Shown here: positions 18,312-27,788 of the stretch, piece by piece
How the letters are laid out: the number at the start of each line of letters is the position of its first letter
How positions within the stretch are numbered: the stretch's first letter is position 1
Assembly (NCBI RefSeq): GCF_022414535.1
Contig: NZ_JADWYM010000027.1
Coordinates: 32,049-96,048 of the forward strand
DNA: 64,000 nucleotides
Direction of reading: 5' to 3'
From: Streptomyces sp. MUM 2J
GTDB lineage: Bacteria; Actinomycetota; Actinomycetes; Streptomycetales; Streptomycetaceae
Program-made: the position numbers and the translations under genes
Notes under the pieces: generated by a model
Databases searched by the model: none
Told to the model about the DNA's origin: nothing
Seen by the model: the letters and a program-made list of their open reading frames with translations, nothing else

Positions 18312-19514
18312 ATGGGCGCTGAAACGGACGGGCTGGAAAGTCCCGCGCAATTTCCGTTCCATACCTTCGTCCTCAAGCTGCACAGTCGTTGCGATCTGGC
18401 GTGCGACCACTGCTACATGTACCGTGCCGCGGACCGCAGCTGGCGTGATCAGCCGCGCGCCATGTCCCCGGCGGTGATCGCGTGGACGGCACGGCGGATC
18501 GCCGAGCACGTGGCCACGCACGGGCTGCGGGCCGTGGCCGTCGCCCTGCACGGCGGGGAGCCGCTGCTGGCGGGTCCGGCGCTGGTGCGCCGGGCGGTGA
18601 CGGAGATCACCGAGGCGGTGGGCCCCGGTGTCCGGCTGGATCTGTGCGTGCAGACCAACGGCATCCGGCTGGACGAGGCGTGGCTGGAACTGCTGGACGA
18701 GTTGGACGTGCGGATCGGGGTGAGCCTGGACGGCGACCGGGCCGCCCACGACCGGCACCGGGTGCGGCCCGGTGGACAGGGCAGCCACCGGCGGGTGGCC
18801 GAGGCGGTGCGGGGTCTGGCCGAGGGCCCGCACCGCAGGCTCTTCGCCGGCCTGCTGTGCACCGTGGACCTGCGCAACGATCCGGTGGCCACCTATGAGG
18901 AACTGTTGCGGTACCGACCGCCGATGGTCGACTTCCTGCTGCCGCTGGGCACCTGGGCGGCACCGCCGCCCGGCCGTGTGCCGGGGCGGGCGGACGCGCC
19001 GTACGGCGACTGGCTGGCGGCGGTCTTCGACCGCTGGTACGCGGCGCCGGTGCAGGAGACCGACGTCCGGGTGCTGCACAACGTGCTCTCGCTGACGCTG
19101 GGCGGGCGTCCGCGCACCGAGGGGCTGGGGCTGGAGCCGGTGCGGTACGTCGTGGTCGAGACGGACGGTTCCGTCGCGCTGGACGACACGCTGCGCGTGA
19201 CGTACCACGGGGCGACCGTCACGGGCCTGCACGTGGCACGGGATCCCTTCGACCGGGCGCTGCGCCATCCGGAGGTGGCGGTGCGTCAGGCGGGGGCGGC
19301 GGCGCTGTCCGCGCCCTGCCGGGGGTGCGCGCTGATGCCGGTGTGCGGGGGCGGCCACTACGTGCACCGGTATCGCGCCGACGGCACCGGTCACCGCAAC
19401 CCGAGCGTGTACTGCCCCGATCTGGCGGCGCTCATCCGGCACGTGCACGGGAGGGTGGCCGCCGACACGCGGCGACTGGGGCGGCGGGAACCGGCGCGGG
19501 AGGCGTGCCAGTGA
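18312..19514 (+). CDS. fxsB: FxsB radical SAM/SPASM enzyme, without its HExxH domain
   Basis: The 400-residue enzyme has the radical SAM cluster motif C27-x3-C31-x2-C34 in SRCDLACDHCYMY, the LHGGEPLL glycine/glutamate motif for SAM, and a C-terminal SPASM-like cysteine set in CRGCALMPVCGGG and SVYCPDL for auxiliary clusters. In the FxSxx-COOH family this enzyme installs a crosslink on the precursor's aromatic residue. Family members I know carry a C-terminal HExxH domain in the same chain; here it is the next gene, overlapping by four bases (GTGA). GGGAG at 18303-18307 sets the ATG at 18312. Confidence 0.87.
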   Translation: MGAETDGLESPAQFPFHTFVLKLHSRCDLACDHCYMYRAADRSWRDQPRAMSPAVIAWTARRIAEHVATHGLRAVAVALHGGEPLLAGPALVRRAVTEITEAVGPGVRLDLCVQTNGIRLDEAWLELLDELDVRIGVSLDGDRAAHDRHRVRPGGQGSHRRVAEAVRGLAEGPHRRLFAGLLCTVDLRNDPVATYEELLRYRPPMVDFLLPLGTWAAPPPGRVPGRADAPYGDWLAAVFDRWYAAPVQETDVRVLHNVLSLTLGGRPRTEGLGLEPVRYVVVETDGSVALDDTLRVTYHGATVTGLHVARDPFDRALRHPEVAVRQAGAAALSAPCRGCALMPVCGGGHYVHRYRADGTGHRNPSVYCPDLAALIRHVHGRVAADTRRLGRREPAREACQ

Positions 19515-20863
19515 CGCTGCGCGCGTTCCGGATCGGGGCCCCGCTCCTCGACGCACTGGCCCGGGGCGGGGGCGGAGCCGGGGCGGTGCTGCTGCTCGCC
19601 GACGCCGAGTACGGCAGACGGCTGCTGCTGCTGCGTGCGGTGCTGGACCGGGCGCGGGAGCACGGTGGTGCCGTGGCGGCGGGTGCGTCCGGCCTGTTCG
19701 AGGTGCTGGCCGGGGCCCGGCGGACGGCGCCGGACGCCACGCGCCGGGTGCTGGGCCATCCGTCGGTGGGGCCGCGGCTGGTGATGTCGTGGCGGGCGCT
19801 GGCTCAGCCGGGTCCGGTGGCGTCGCTGCCGCTGTCCGACGTGGCGGCTGCCGCCGCGGTCGCCACCGGACAGCACGCCGAGGTGACGCTCACGGCGTCG
19901 GGGCCCGGGGCGGTCCTGCCCGGGGTGGGTGCGGCGGTGCTCCCCGGGGCCGCCCGCGGCTCGGCGTTGCTGCTGCGCGACGGGGTGCTGGAGACCGAGG
20001 GCGGGACACGGCTGCGGGTCGCGGGACCGGGGACCCGGTCCGAGGGCGGCACGCCGGTGCGGACACCGGGTGCGGAGGGGGCCCGGTGGTGGCCGCCGCC
20101 CCGGGTGGAGGGCACCCGGGCGGTGCTGGACGACGTGGATCCCGTGGCCGCGGCCGGTGCGCCCCGGGTCCGGCTCAACGGCGACGAGGTGCGGGCGTGG
20201 CGGTCGGGGACGACGGGCGCGCTGCGGCTGCTGCGGGCGCGGCATCCCGGGCACGCCGCCGAGGTCGTGGCGGGACTGCGGGCGCTGGTGCCGTTGCCGG
20301 CGGCCGGCGGCGACGTGCACCGCAGCGGCAGCGCGGCGGAGATGTTCGGCGGTGTGGCCCTGACCCTGCCGGCGTCGGCGGCGGCCTTGGCCGAGACGCT
20401 GGTGCACGAGGTGCAGCACAGCAAGCTGGTCGCCGTGATGCATCTGGTCGATCTGCTCGATCCGGCGCCGCACGCGCAGCGGCAGCGTCTGCTGTACGCA
20501 CCGTGGCGCGACGACCCGCGCCCGCTGTCGGGGCTGCTCCACGGCACCTACGCCTTCCTGTCGGTCGCCCGGTTCTGGTTCGTGGAGGCGCAGGCCGCCC
20601 GGACCGCGCCGGAGCGGCACCGGGCGCAGGTGCGGTGCGCGCGCTGGCGGGAGGCCGCGGCGGAGGCGGCCGCAACGCTGCTGGCCCACGAGGACGGCCT
20701 GACGCACACCGGGCACCGTTTCGTCGCCGTCATGCACGCCGCCCTCGCCGAGCTGAGCGAGGTGCCGCTGCCGGCGGCGGCCGTCCGGGAGGCGCGCCGG
20801 CACGCGGAGGGCCACCGGGTGCGCTGGATGGCCCGCAACGCAGCCGACGCGGCGCCGGCCTGA
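19511..20863 (+). CDS. HExxH-motif peptide modification protein (detached FxsB C-terminal half)
   Basis: The 450-residue protein has a zinc-metalloprotease-like HEVQH motif at 299-303 (LVHEVQHSKL) and aligns in layout with the HExxH region normally fused to FxsB. It is alanine/glycine-rich and has no signal peptide. The motif suggests a metal-dependent hydrolytic or modifying role, for example cleavage of the modified precursor; this is inference. Its GTG start is inside the fxsB stop, so the two halves are translationally coupled and probably associate. I see no sign of a recent frameshift: the downstream part has its own start and no missing sequence. Confidence 0.8.
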   Translation: MTLRAFRIGAPLLDALARGGGGAGAVLLLADAEYGRRLLLLRAVLDRAREHGGAVAAGASGLFEVLAGARRTAPDATRRVLGHPSVGPRLVMSWRALAQPGPVASLPLSDVAAAAAVATGQHAEVTLTASGPGAVLPGVGAAVLPGAARGSALLLRDGVLETEGGTRLRVAGPGTRSEGGTPVRTPGAEGARWWPPPRVEGTRAVLDDVDPVAAAGAPRVRLNGDEVRAWRSGTTGALRLLRARHPGHAAEVVAGLRALVPLPAAGGDVHRSGSAAEMFGGVALTLPASAAALAETLVHEVQHSKLVAVMHLVDLLDPAPHAQRQRLLYAPWRDDPRPLSGLLHGTYAFLSVARFWFVEAQAARTAPERHRAQVRCARWREAAAEAAATLLAHEDGLTHTGHRFVAVMHAALAELSEVPLPAAAVREARRHAEGHRVRWMARNAADAAPA

Positions 20864-20870
20864 TCCTGGC

Positions 20871-20909
20871 AACACCTTTGCGAACAGGTGTTCCTGACGA
20901 GACATCAGG
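20871..20909. promoter_or_regulatory. Two adjacent inverted repeats before the hydrolase gene
   Basis: AACACCT (20871-20877) / AGGTGTT (20886-20892) and CCTGA (20893-20897) / TCAGG (20905-20909) lie back to back between the HExxH gene and the hydrolase. The first may terminate the fxsB transcript; the pair may also be operators for the hydrolase-caspase unit. Confidence 0.45.
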
Positions 20910-20971
20910 TACGGGTTGCGGCGGACGCCACACAGGGTAGGAGTCCCGGCACATCCGGTGGGGACCTGGGG

Positions 20972-21859
20972 GTGGTCGGCGTGGGACCGGTCGTACTCGT
21001 GCACGGCATCTGGAACGCGGAACCCGGACTGACGCCGGGGCAGGCGGCGCGGGAGAAGGCCGAGGACGCCGCGAAACGGCTGCGCGAGGGGCTCGCCGCG
21101 GCGCGCCTGTCGCACATCGAGGTACCGCCCCTGGTGATGGCCTACTACGCCCACCAGCTCGCCGACGACTACCGCCCCGAGCGACAGTCCGCCGGGCACG
21201 AGCGCCCGGAGGACCTGTCGGACGGCCAGCTGGCGGAAGCATGGGAGTGGCTGCGGGCAGCCGGGGTGGAGCCCGTCGAGTCGCAGGCCGCCCTGCTGGC
21301 CCCCTTGCGGTGGGGCATTTCGCGGCTCGTGGCACGGCGGGCCCGCGGCGCCGCGCCAGGTGTCCGGGAGCGGCTGGCGGAGCTGGTGGCGCGCCTGGTG
21401 GTCGCCACGCTGCAGGACACCGACGCCTACACCTCCCGGCCCGCCCGGCGCCGCGCGGTGCGGGCGACGGTCGCGGAGGCGGTCCGCAGCAGCGGTGCGC
21501 GGGTGCTGGTGGCGCACTCGCTGGGCAGCGTCGTGGCGTACGAGGCCCTGCACGCCCACCCGGACCTGGAACTGGACCTGCTGCTGACGCTGGGCTCCCC
21601 GCTGGGCCTGCCGGCGCTGATGCGCAAGCTGGAGCCGGAGCCGGTGGCCGGTCGCGGGGCCCGGCCGCGCGGGGTCCGGCACTGGGTGAACATCGCCGAC
21701 GTGGGGGACCTGGTGGCCGTCCCGGCGCGGCTCGGCGACGCCTTCCCGGTCGACCTGCACGAGACCACGGACATCGGCCTGTTCGATCCGCACACGCTGG
21801 GCGGCTATCTCTCCAGCGGGCTCGCGGCCGCCGCGCTCGCCCCCTACCTGGCGGACTGA
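20972..21859 (+). CDS. Alpha/beta hydrolase, lipase-like
   Basis: The 295-residue protein opens with PVVLVHGIWN, the oxyanion loop of lipase-like alpha/beta hydrolases, and has a nucleophile elbow AHSLGS in ARVLVAHSLGSVVAYEAL. LLTLGSPLGLP follows, typical of phospholipase/esterase types. GTG 20972 follows a G-rich stretch; an upstream in-frame GTG at 20888 would lie inside an inverted repeat. No signal peptide, so a cytoplasmic enzyme. It lies 49 bp before the caspase-WD40 gene, so it could act on membrane or acyl substrates under that protein's control; this is inference. Confidence 0.78.
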   Translation: MVGVGPVVLVHGIWNAEPGLTPGQAAREKAEDAAKRLREGLAAARLSHIEVPPLVMAYYAHQLADDYRPERQSAGHERPEDLSDGQLAEAWEWLRAAGVEPVESQAALLAPLRWGISRLVARRARGAAPGVRERLAELVARLVVATLQDTDAYTSRPARRRAVRATVAEAVRSSGARVLVAHSLGSVVAYEALHAHPDLELDLLLTLGSPLGLPALMRKLEPEPVAGRGARPRGVRHWVNIADVGDLVAVPARLGDAFPVDLHETTDIGLFDPHTLGGYLSSGLAAAALAPYLAD

Positions 21860-21908
21860 GCCGCCGCGTCCGGCGGGAGGTGAACGCGTTCGGGAGGAGG
21901 GTCCGCAG

Positions 21909-24900
21909 GTGACGGTGCACGCGCTCGTGGTGGGCGCCGGGGGCTTTCCGGGGCGCTCCTCGGACGAGGGGAGCCGCGCGAGGGGGGAGACCGTGCTGTC
22001 GACCCTGCCGAGCGTGCGGAACGCGGTCCTCGACGTGGCCCGGGCCGTCGACGCGCTGGGCATCCGGGTCGCGGACGTGCTGCACGACCCGACCCTGGAG
22101 CAGTGGGCCGCCGCCTGGAAGGCGGTGTGCGAGCACGCCGGCGACGATCCCCTGATCGTGCACTTCAGCGGGCACGGGCTGCTCGTCGACGAGGACCTGT
22201 ACCTGGCCGTGTACGACACGGATCCGCAGTCGGGGCACGTCCACGGCTCGGCGGTCGACGTCGCGGCGCTGCTGCGGACCGTCGACCGCGGCACCGGCGG
22301 TCCGGTGCTGTTCCTGCTCGACGTGTGCGGAGCCGGCGCGGCTCTGCGCCCGCAGCTCGTCGCGCAGCTGGCCGGGGTGAAGAACCGCAGGGCCTGGGTG
22401 ATCGCGGCGTGCGCGGCCGACGAGATCACCTACGGGGCGCGGTTCAGCACGGCGACGGCGACCGTGCTGGAGGAGATCGCGCGGCGCGAGCTGTTCGTGC
22501 CGACCTCGCGGCCGTACGTCCCGGTGGAGCTGCTGGCCGCGAGGATCGACGAGGTGATGGCCCGCGCGGATGCCGAACAGGGCCGGCCCAAGCAGGACGT
22601 GGTGCGCACCTCGTACAACGAGGCGGTGCTGCGGACGGCCCCCTTCCTGGCCAACCCGTGGTTCCGCGGACGCCCGTCGGATGCCTACCTCGCCCATCTC
22701 GACGAGGGTCTGCGTCACTTCGTCGGCGCCCTCGATCCGCGGTTCGACGTGGTCCACTTCGCCACCCGGGCCGCCGGCACCGCGGACGGGGAGCTGTTCC
22801 ACTTCAGCGGCCGGGAGCGGCAACTGGCGCGCCTGAAGGAGTGGCTGGACGACCCGTCGGGCACGGAGGACCGGCTGCTGGTGGTCACCGGGAGCCCGGG
22901 GGCGGGCAAGTCGGCCCTGCTCGGGGCGGCCGTGTGCAGCGTGCATCCCACGCTCGTGGCACTGCGGGCCCGCCTGAACCTCCGGGCGTTCCGCCCCGAA
23001 CCCGACCCCCGGCTGCTGGCCGTGCACGCCCGGAAGCTGACGGTACGCCAGGTGGTGGCCTCGCTGCATCGCCAGGCCCGCGCGGTGGGCGCTCCGCCGG
23101 GGGACGGGCCGCCGTACGAACCGGACGGTGCCGTGGGCCCGGAGGAGTTGTTCGGCGCGCTGGCGGAGGGCGGCGGGACGACCGTCGTGGTGGACGCCCT
23201 GGACGAGGCGGACGACCCCGAGGAACTGCTGCGAGAGGTGATCCTGCCGCTGGCGGGCCGCCCGGCGACGCGGACGGCGCCGGGCTGCCGGGTACTGCTG
23301 GGCACCCGGCTGTGGCCGGACGCCCTCCGCGACCTGCACGCCGTCCTCGACGGACGACCCGACCTCGAGATCGACCTGGACCGCGAGGAACCCGAGGTGC
23401 TCGCCGACGATCTCGGGCTCTACCTGGAGAAGCTGCTGGACCCGCACTACCCCGCCGCGACGGCGCAGGCGATCGCCGGCCGCCTGGCGGAATCGGCCGA
23501 GGACGGCCCCTTCCTGGCGGCCTTTCTGTACGGCACCCATCTGCGGACGCGGCACGCCGCCGGTACGCCGCCCGCCCCCGCGGAGATCGTCGCCGGCCTG
23601 CCGGCCGGTCTGCCCGGCGTGCTCGACCTGAACCTGCGGACCCTGACGGCAGAGGATCCCTGGACGGGGCCGGTGCTGGCCGCCGTCGGCCGGGCGGCCG
23701 GTGCCGGAATGCCGCTGGAGCTCGTCCACGCGGTGGCGCTGGAACTCGCCCCCGGGGCACGGGGCCGGCTGCTGCCGCCCCGGCCCGAGGACACCCGCAG
23801 GGCGCTGGAGGGCGCCCGTTTCCACCTCCGCACCACCACGGACGGCGACCGGCAGCTGTACCGCTTCTTCCACCAGGCGCTCGCCGAGCACATGGCTCCA
23901 CGGGCCGATCCCACGGCGGTCCTCGACGCCCTGCTGGCCGAGGTCCCGGCCGAGGGCGGCGTCCGCGACTGGTCGGCGGCCGACCCCTACCTGCGGCGGC
24001 ACGCGGTCGACCACGCGGCGGGGGCGGGCGAACGGGAACTGGACGCGCTGCTGGCGGACCCGGGCCATCTGCTGCACGCCGAGCCGGACCGCCTCGTGCC
24101 CCACCTGCACCGCGCGCGCAAGCCGCGGGCCCGCCGCAACGCCGACGTCTACCGGCAGACCACGGCCCACCATCCGCTGCGCGACAGCCCGACGGCCCGG
24201 CGGGATCTGCTGGTCCTGGACGCCGTCGTGTGGCAGGACGCGGAGCTGGCGGCGGCCGTCGCCGCCGTGACCGGGCCGCCCCCGGCGTACGTCCGGCCCC
24301 GCTGGGCACTGAGCCGTACGGCGGCGGCGGCCCGGCTGCACGTACTCGGCGCACATGCCGGGCCCCTGACCCGGGTACTGCTCGCCGGGCCGCCCGGCGC
24401 GGTCCACGGGGTCGCCGTCACGGCCGGGACGGACGGGCGGGTGTGCCTGTGGGATCCGCTGAACGGCCAGGCGCTGGGCGACCTCGGCACGGCGTCCGGG
24501 GCGGTGCGCGCGGTGGCGGCGACCCGGCGGGCGGACGGCCGGGACGTGCTGGTCCTCGCCGGCGGCAGCGGTCCCCGGGAGCAGGACTGGCTCTTCGGCA
24601 GCGGCAGCGGTCGGCTGTTCGTGCACGACCTGGGCACGGGCGCTCTTCTGGACACCCTGGAGGAGCAGGGCGTGCCCCGGCCGACCCTGCTGAGCGCGCT
24701 CACGCTGCCGGACGGCGGCGCCCGCGCCGTCTCGGCCGGCAGCGGCCGGAAGGTGCTGTTCTGGGACCTGGACGCCGGTCGCCTGCTGTTCGAGCGCGAC
24801 AGCCCCCTGCCGCTCGTGCGGGCCCTCGCGACGGGCACGCGGCGCGACGGCAGGGCCGTGGCGATCGCCGCCGGGGACGAGTACGCGGCGATGGTGTGGG

Positions 24901-26780
24901 ACCTGCGGACGGGGCGCAGGCTGCACCGGCTCGGCCCGCACGCGGACTTCGTGCGGGCCGTGGCCGTCGCTCGGCGGGCGGACGGCAGCGTGGCGGCCGT
25001 CACCGGTGGGGTGGACGGGGCGCTCCGCGTGTGGGACCTGGACGACGGCGGCCTGCTGTACGCCCTGTCCGGCCACCGGGCCTGGGTGACGACGGTGGCC
25101 GCGGGCACCGACGGCGACCGCTCGCTGGCGGTGAGCGGGGACCGGCAGGGGCGGGTGCTGGTGTGGGACCTGGACGGGGGACGCCTGCTGCACGACCTGC
25201 GGGGCCGGCACGGGGTGATCACCTGTTCGGCCGTGCTCGGGGAGACCCGTGACGGCCTGGCGGTCACCGGGTGCGCCGACGGCCGCGTGGCCGTCTGGAA
25301 CCTGCGCACCGGCACCTGCACCCACTGGCTCGCCGCGCACGCAGAAGGGGTGCAGGACCTCGCCGTCCGCCGGCTCGGTGACCGGGTGCTGGTGGTCAGC
25401 GGCGGCATGGACGGGCGCGCGGTGGTGTGGGACGTGACGCCCGAGGCCGCCGACAGCGCGGTGGAGGGGCCGTCCGGCGGCCGTCCCGACGGCCTGCCCG
25501 GCGACCGTTCCACCGGCTCGGCCGGCGACCGGTCCGGCGGCCCGTCCCGCGCCCGGCGGGCCGAGGGCTCCGCCCCGGGTCCCGCCGCAGGGGCGAACGG
25601 GGCGACGGCCGAAGGAGCGCCCGGGAGGCCGGCCGGAGCAGGAGCGGACGAGGAGGCCGAGGAGGGGGCGGAAGAACGGACCGGACGTCCGGCCGGGGAC
25701 GGGGCGGCGGGTGCGGAGGCGGGCCGGGAGACGGCCGCTACGGCGGGCGGCACGGGCCCCGAGGCGGGCCGGGAGGGCGAGGGCCCGGGACGTGAGGGGG
25801 CGGCCGGGACCGGTCGGGTGCCCGCGGTGCGGGGCGAGCCGGTCGACTCCGTCGCGCTCGCCGTGCCCGGTCGGGGCCCCGCCCTGCTGGTCGTCGGGGG
25901 CGGACGCACCCTGGAGGTGCGGGAGTTCGCCAACGGCCGGCACCGGCACAGGATGGCGGAGGCGGACCGGCGGCGGGTGCGGGCCGTGGCGACGGCCGAG
26001 CTTCCGGACGTGGGCCCGGTGGCCGTGACGGGGGGCCGGGACGGGCTGCTGCGGACATGGGACCTGACGACCGGGGCGCCGATCCGCTCGTACCCCGGCC
26101 CGCGCCGGATCCGCGCCCTGGGCTGCGGACGGACCGCGGACGGCCTCCCCGTGGTGGTCGCGGGCTGCGACGACGGCACGGCGGAGGTCCGGGACCTGGC
26201 GAGCGGGGCCCTGGTGAGCCGTTTCCTCGGACATTCCGGCGCCCGGATCCTCGCCCTCGCGGTGGCCGAACCGCCCGGCGCCTCCGGTGTCGTGGTCAGC
26301 GCGGACGCACACGGCGGGCTGCTGGTGTGGGAGCTGTCGTCGGGGCGCGGGACGGCCGCCCCGGCGGTCCGGGCGGCGCCGGTCCACGCGCTGGCCACCG
26401 CCGTGCTGCCCGGAGGCCGGGCCGTGGCCGTCGCGGGCGGGGAGGCCGGCGAGGTGCGCGTGTGGGACCTTCTCGCGCCGCAGGCCCCGCATCACCTGAC
26501 CGGTCTGGAACGCCGGGTGACGGCGCTGTCGGCGGTGGAGCTCGCGGACGGCACCGTCGTGGCCGCCGGTGGCGGTGAGGACCGCTGGGTGGCCTTCTGG
26601 GACCTGCGGACACGCAGGGAGCTGCAGCCCGCGTATCACGTCCCCGCGGACGTGTCGGCGCTCGCGGCCTGCCCGGCGGGGCTCGCCGTCGCCCACGCCG
26701 AGGGCACGGCGGCCCTGCGCTGGGCGCCTCCGCGCACGGCGGCGGAGCACCAAGGGGGTTCGGAGCGGTCCCCGGGGTGA
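21909..26780 (+). CDS. Caspase-STAND NTPase-WD40 repeat protein
   Basis: The 1623-residue protein begins with a caspase/metacaspase-like domain (1-250) with a complete dyad, H89 in VHFSGHG and C140 in LLDVCGAGA. A STAND-type NTPase follows with Walker A GSPGAGKSA (328-336) and Walker B VVVDALDEAD (426-435). From about residue 810 a WD40 propeller follows, with repeats ending in LWDP, FWDL, VWDL, VWNL and VWDV. A glycine/alanine/glutamate-rich linker (about 1178-1310) splits the repeats in two. This architecture is that of bacterial NLR-like, signal-activated proteases. GTG 21909 follows GGAGGAGGG. No transmembrane part is seen. Confidence 0.87.
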   Translation: MTVHALVVGAGGFPGRSSDEGSRARGETVLSTLPSVRNAVLDVARAVDALGIRVADVLHDPTLEQWAAAWKAVCEHAGDDPLIVHFSGHGLLVDEDLYLAVYDTDPQSGHVHGSAVDVAALLRTVDRGTGGPVLFLLDVCGAGAALRPQLVAQLAGVKNRRAWVIAACAADEITYGARFSTATATVLEEIARRELFVPTSRPYVPVELLAARIDEVMARADAEQGRPKQDVVRTSYNEAVLRTAPFLANPWFRGRPSDAYLAHLDEGLRHFVGALDPRFDVVHFATRAAGTADGELFHFSGRERQLARLKEWLDDPSGTEDRLLVVTGSPGAGKSALLGAAVCSVHPTLVALRARLNLRAFRPEPDPRLLAVHARKLTVRQVVASLHRQARAVGAPPGDGPPYEPDGAVGPEELFGALAEGGGTTVVVDALDEADDPEELLREVILPLAGRPATRTAPGCRVLLGTRLWPDALRDLHAVLDGRPDLEIDLDREEPEVLADDLGLYLEKLLDPHYPAATAQAIAGRLAESAEDGPFLAAFLYGTHLRTRHAAGTPPAPAEIVAGLPAGLPGVLDLNLRTLTAEDPWTGPVLAAVGRAAGAGMPLELVHAVALELAPGARGRLLPPRPEDTRRALEGARFHLRTTTDGDRQLYRFFHQALAEHMAPRADPTAVLDALLAEVPAEGGVRDWSAADPYLRRHAVDHAAGAGERELDALLADPGHLLHAEPDRLVPHLHRARKPRARRNADVYRQTTAHHPLRDSPTARRDLLVLDAVVWQDAELAAAVAAVTGPPPAYVRPRWALSRTAAAARLHVLGAHAGPLTRVLLAGPPGAVHGVAVTAGTDGRVCLWDPLNGQALGDLGTASGAVRAVAATRRADGRDVLVLAGGSGPREQDWLFGSGSGRLFVHDLGTGALLDTLEEQGVPRPTLLSALTLPDGGARAVSAGSGRKVLFWDLDAGRLLFERDSPLPLVRALATGTRRDGRAVAIAAGDEYAAMVWDLRTGRRLHRLGPHADFVRAVAVARRADGSVAAVTGGVDGALRVWDLDDGGLLYALSGHRAWVTTVAAGTDGDRSLAVSGDRQGRVLVWDLDGGRLLHDLRGRHGVITCSAVLGETRDGLAVTGCADGRVAVWNLRTGTCTHWLAAHAEGVQDLAVRRLGDRVLVVSGGMDGRAVVWDVTPEAADSAVEGPSGGRPDGLPGDRSTGSAGDRSGGPSRARRAEGSAPGPAAGANGATAEGAPGRPAGAGADEEAEEGAEERTGRPAGDGAAGAEAGRETAATAGGTGPEAGREGEGPGREGAAGTGRVPAVRGEPVDSVALAVPGRGPALLVVGGGRTLEVREFANGRHRHRMAEADRRRVRAVATAELPDVGPVAVTGGRDGLLRTWDLTTGAPIRSYPGPRRIRALGCGRTADGLPVVVAGCDDGTAEVRDLASGALVSRFLGHSGARILALAVAEPPGASGVVVSADAHGGLLVWELSSGRGTAAPAVRAAPVHALATAVLPGGRAVAVAGGEAGEVRVWDLLAPQAPHHLTGLERRVTALSAVELADGTVVAAGGGEDRWVAFWDLRTRRELQPAYHVPADVSALAACPAGLAVAHAEGTAALRWAPPRTAAEHQGGSERSPG

Positions 26781-26794
26781 ACGGGCGGCACGCG

Positions 26795-26829
26795 GGGTCC
26801 GGCGCCCCCGCCGGCTCGGCCGGGGACCC
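26795..26829. terminator. Inverted repeats between convergent genes
   Basis: GGGTCC (26795-26800) and GGACCC (26824-26829) enclose an inner CCGGC/GCCGG stem between the caspase gene and the convergent universal stress gene. Probable bidirectional terminator. Confidence 0.45.
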
Positions 26830-27732
26830 TCAGTCGTGCGGGACCAGCGCCACCGGGCACCGCACGTGGTGGACCAGGGCGTGGGCGACCGGTCCGGTGT
26901 GCGTGCCGGCGGGGCGCCTGCGCCTGCGGGTTCCGATCACCAGCAGCCCGGCGCCGCCGGCCGCCCGCACCAGCACATGAGCCGGGCGTCCCTCGGGGAC
27001 GGCCTCCCGGACCACGACCGTGGGGTACTTGCGGCGCCACGGGTCGAGTCGGCCGGTCAACTCGCGCTGCGCCGCCGCTCTCATCCGGCCGCGCTGCTCG
27101 GCGTCCGGCAGCACGTGGGTGACGGGCGCGTGCCAGACGTGCAGGGCGCGCAGCGGGGCGTGGCGGAGTTCCGCGGCGCGGAAGGCGAAGTCCAGGACGT
27201 CGTCGGCGGACGGCTCTCCGATGTCCACCGCGACCGCCACGTCACGGAACGGGGTGTGCACCGACGGCCTGCCGCGGGCGTCCGGAAGGTGGTCGGCCTC
27301 GGGGGTCCGGCCGGCCCGCACGAGGACGACGGGGCGTCGGCTGCGGGCGGCGACGACCGGTGCCACCGCCCCGGACACGAATCCGCCGAGGCCGCTGCGC
27401 CCCTGGCTGCCGATGACCAGCAGGTCGGCCTCCGCCGCCTGCGCGAGCAGCACGGCGGCCGGATCCCCGGCCACCTGCTCCGCGGTGATGGTGAGCTGCG
27501 GGTGGCGCTCGTCGAGCCGGTCGAGCACGTGGTGCAGCAGCATGCGGGCGTGCCGTTCGGCGGCCGTGGGTTCGGGCGGGCCGGTCTCGGGAGTGCCCCG
27601 CGGCGGGCCGGGCTTGCGGGCGTGCACCAGCCGGAGCGGCAGTCCCCGGCGCAGCGCCTCGCGCGCGGCCCAGTCGGCTGCGTCGAAACCCTCCGCCGAG
27701 TCGTCCACACCGGCCACGACCGACCTGATCAC
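26830..27732 (-). CDS. Universal stress protein, tandem UspA domains
   Basis: The 300-residue protein has two Usp domains. The first carries an intact ATP-binding loop in LLVIGSQGRSGLGGFVSGAV (G-2x-G-9x-G type); the second has an altered, arginine-rich loop LLVIGTRRRRR. GTG 27732 follows AGGAGGTG at 27739-27746. It lies 56 bp after the next USP gene in the same direction, so both are likely expressed from the boxes at 28762-28795. Double-domain USPs of this length are typical dormancy-regulon members in actinobacteria. Confidence 0.88.
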   Translation of the reverse strand: MIRSVVAGVDDSAEGFDAADWAAREALRRGLPLRLVHARKPGPPRGTPETGPPEPTAAERHARMLLHHVLDRLDERHPQLTITAEQVAGDPAAVLLAQAAEADLLVIGSQGRSGLGGFVSGAVAPVVAARSRRPVVLVRAGRTPEADHLPDARGRPSVHTPFRDVAVAVDIGEPSADDVLDFAFRAAELRHAPLRALHVWHAPVTHVLPDAEQRGRMRAAAQRELTGRLDPWRRKYPTVVVREAVPEGRPAHVLVRAAGGAGLLVIGTRRRRRPAGTHTGPVAHALVHHVRCPVALVPHD

Positions 27733-27788
27733 GGCGGACACCTCCTGGAGCGTGCGCGGGGCCGGCCGGTGCGGCCGGCCCCGCCGGG

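Noticed and set aside
20888..20971. Upstream GTG start for the hydrolase
   Set aside because: It lies inside the arm of an inverted repeat and adds 28 residues without family similarity; GTG 20972 is directly before the first conserved strand.
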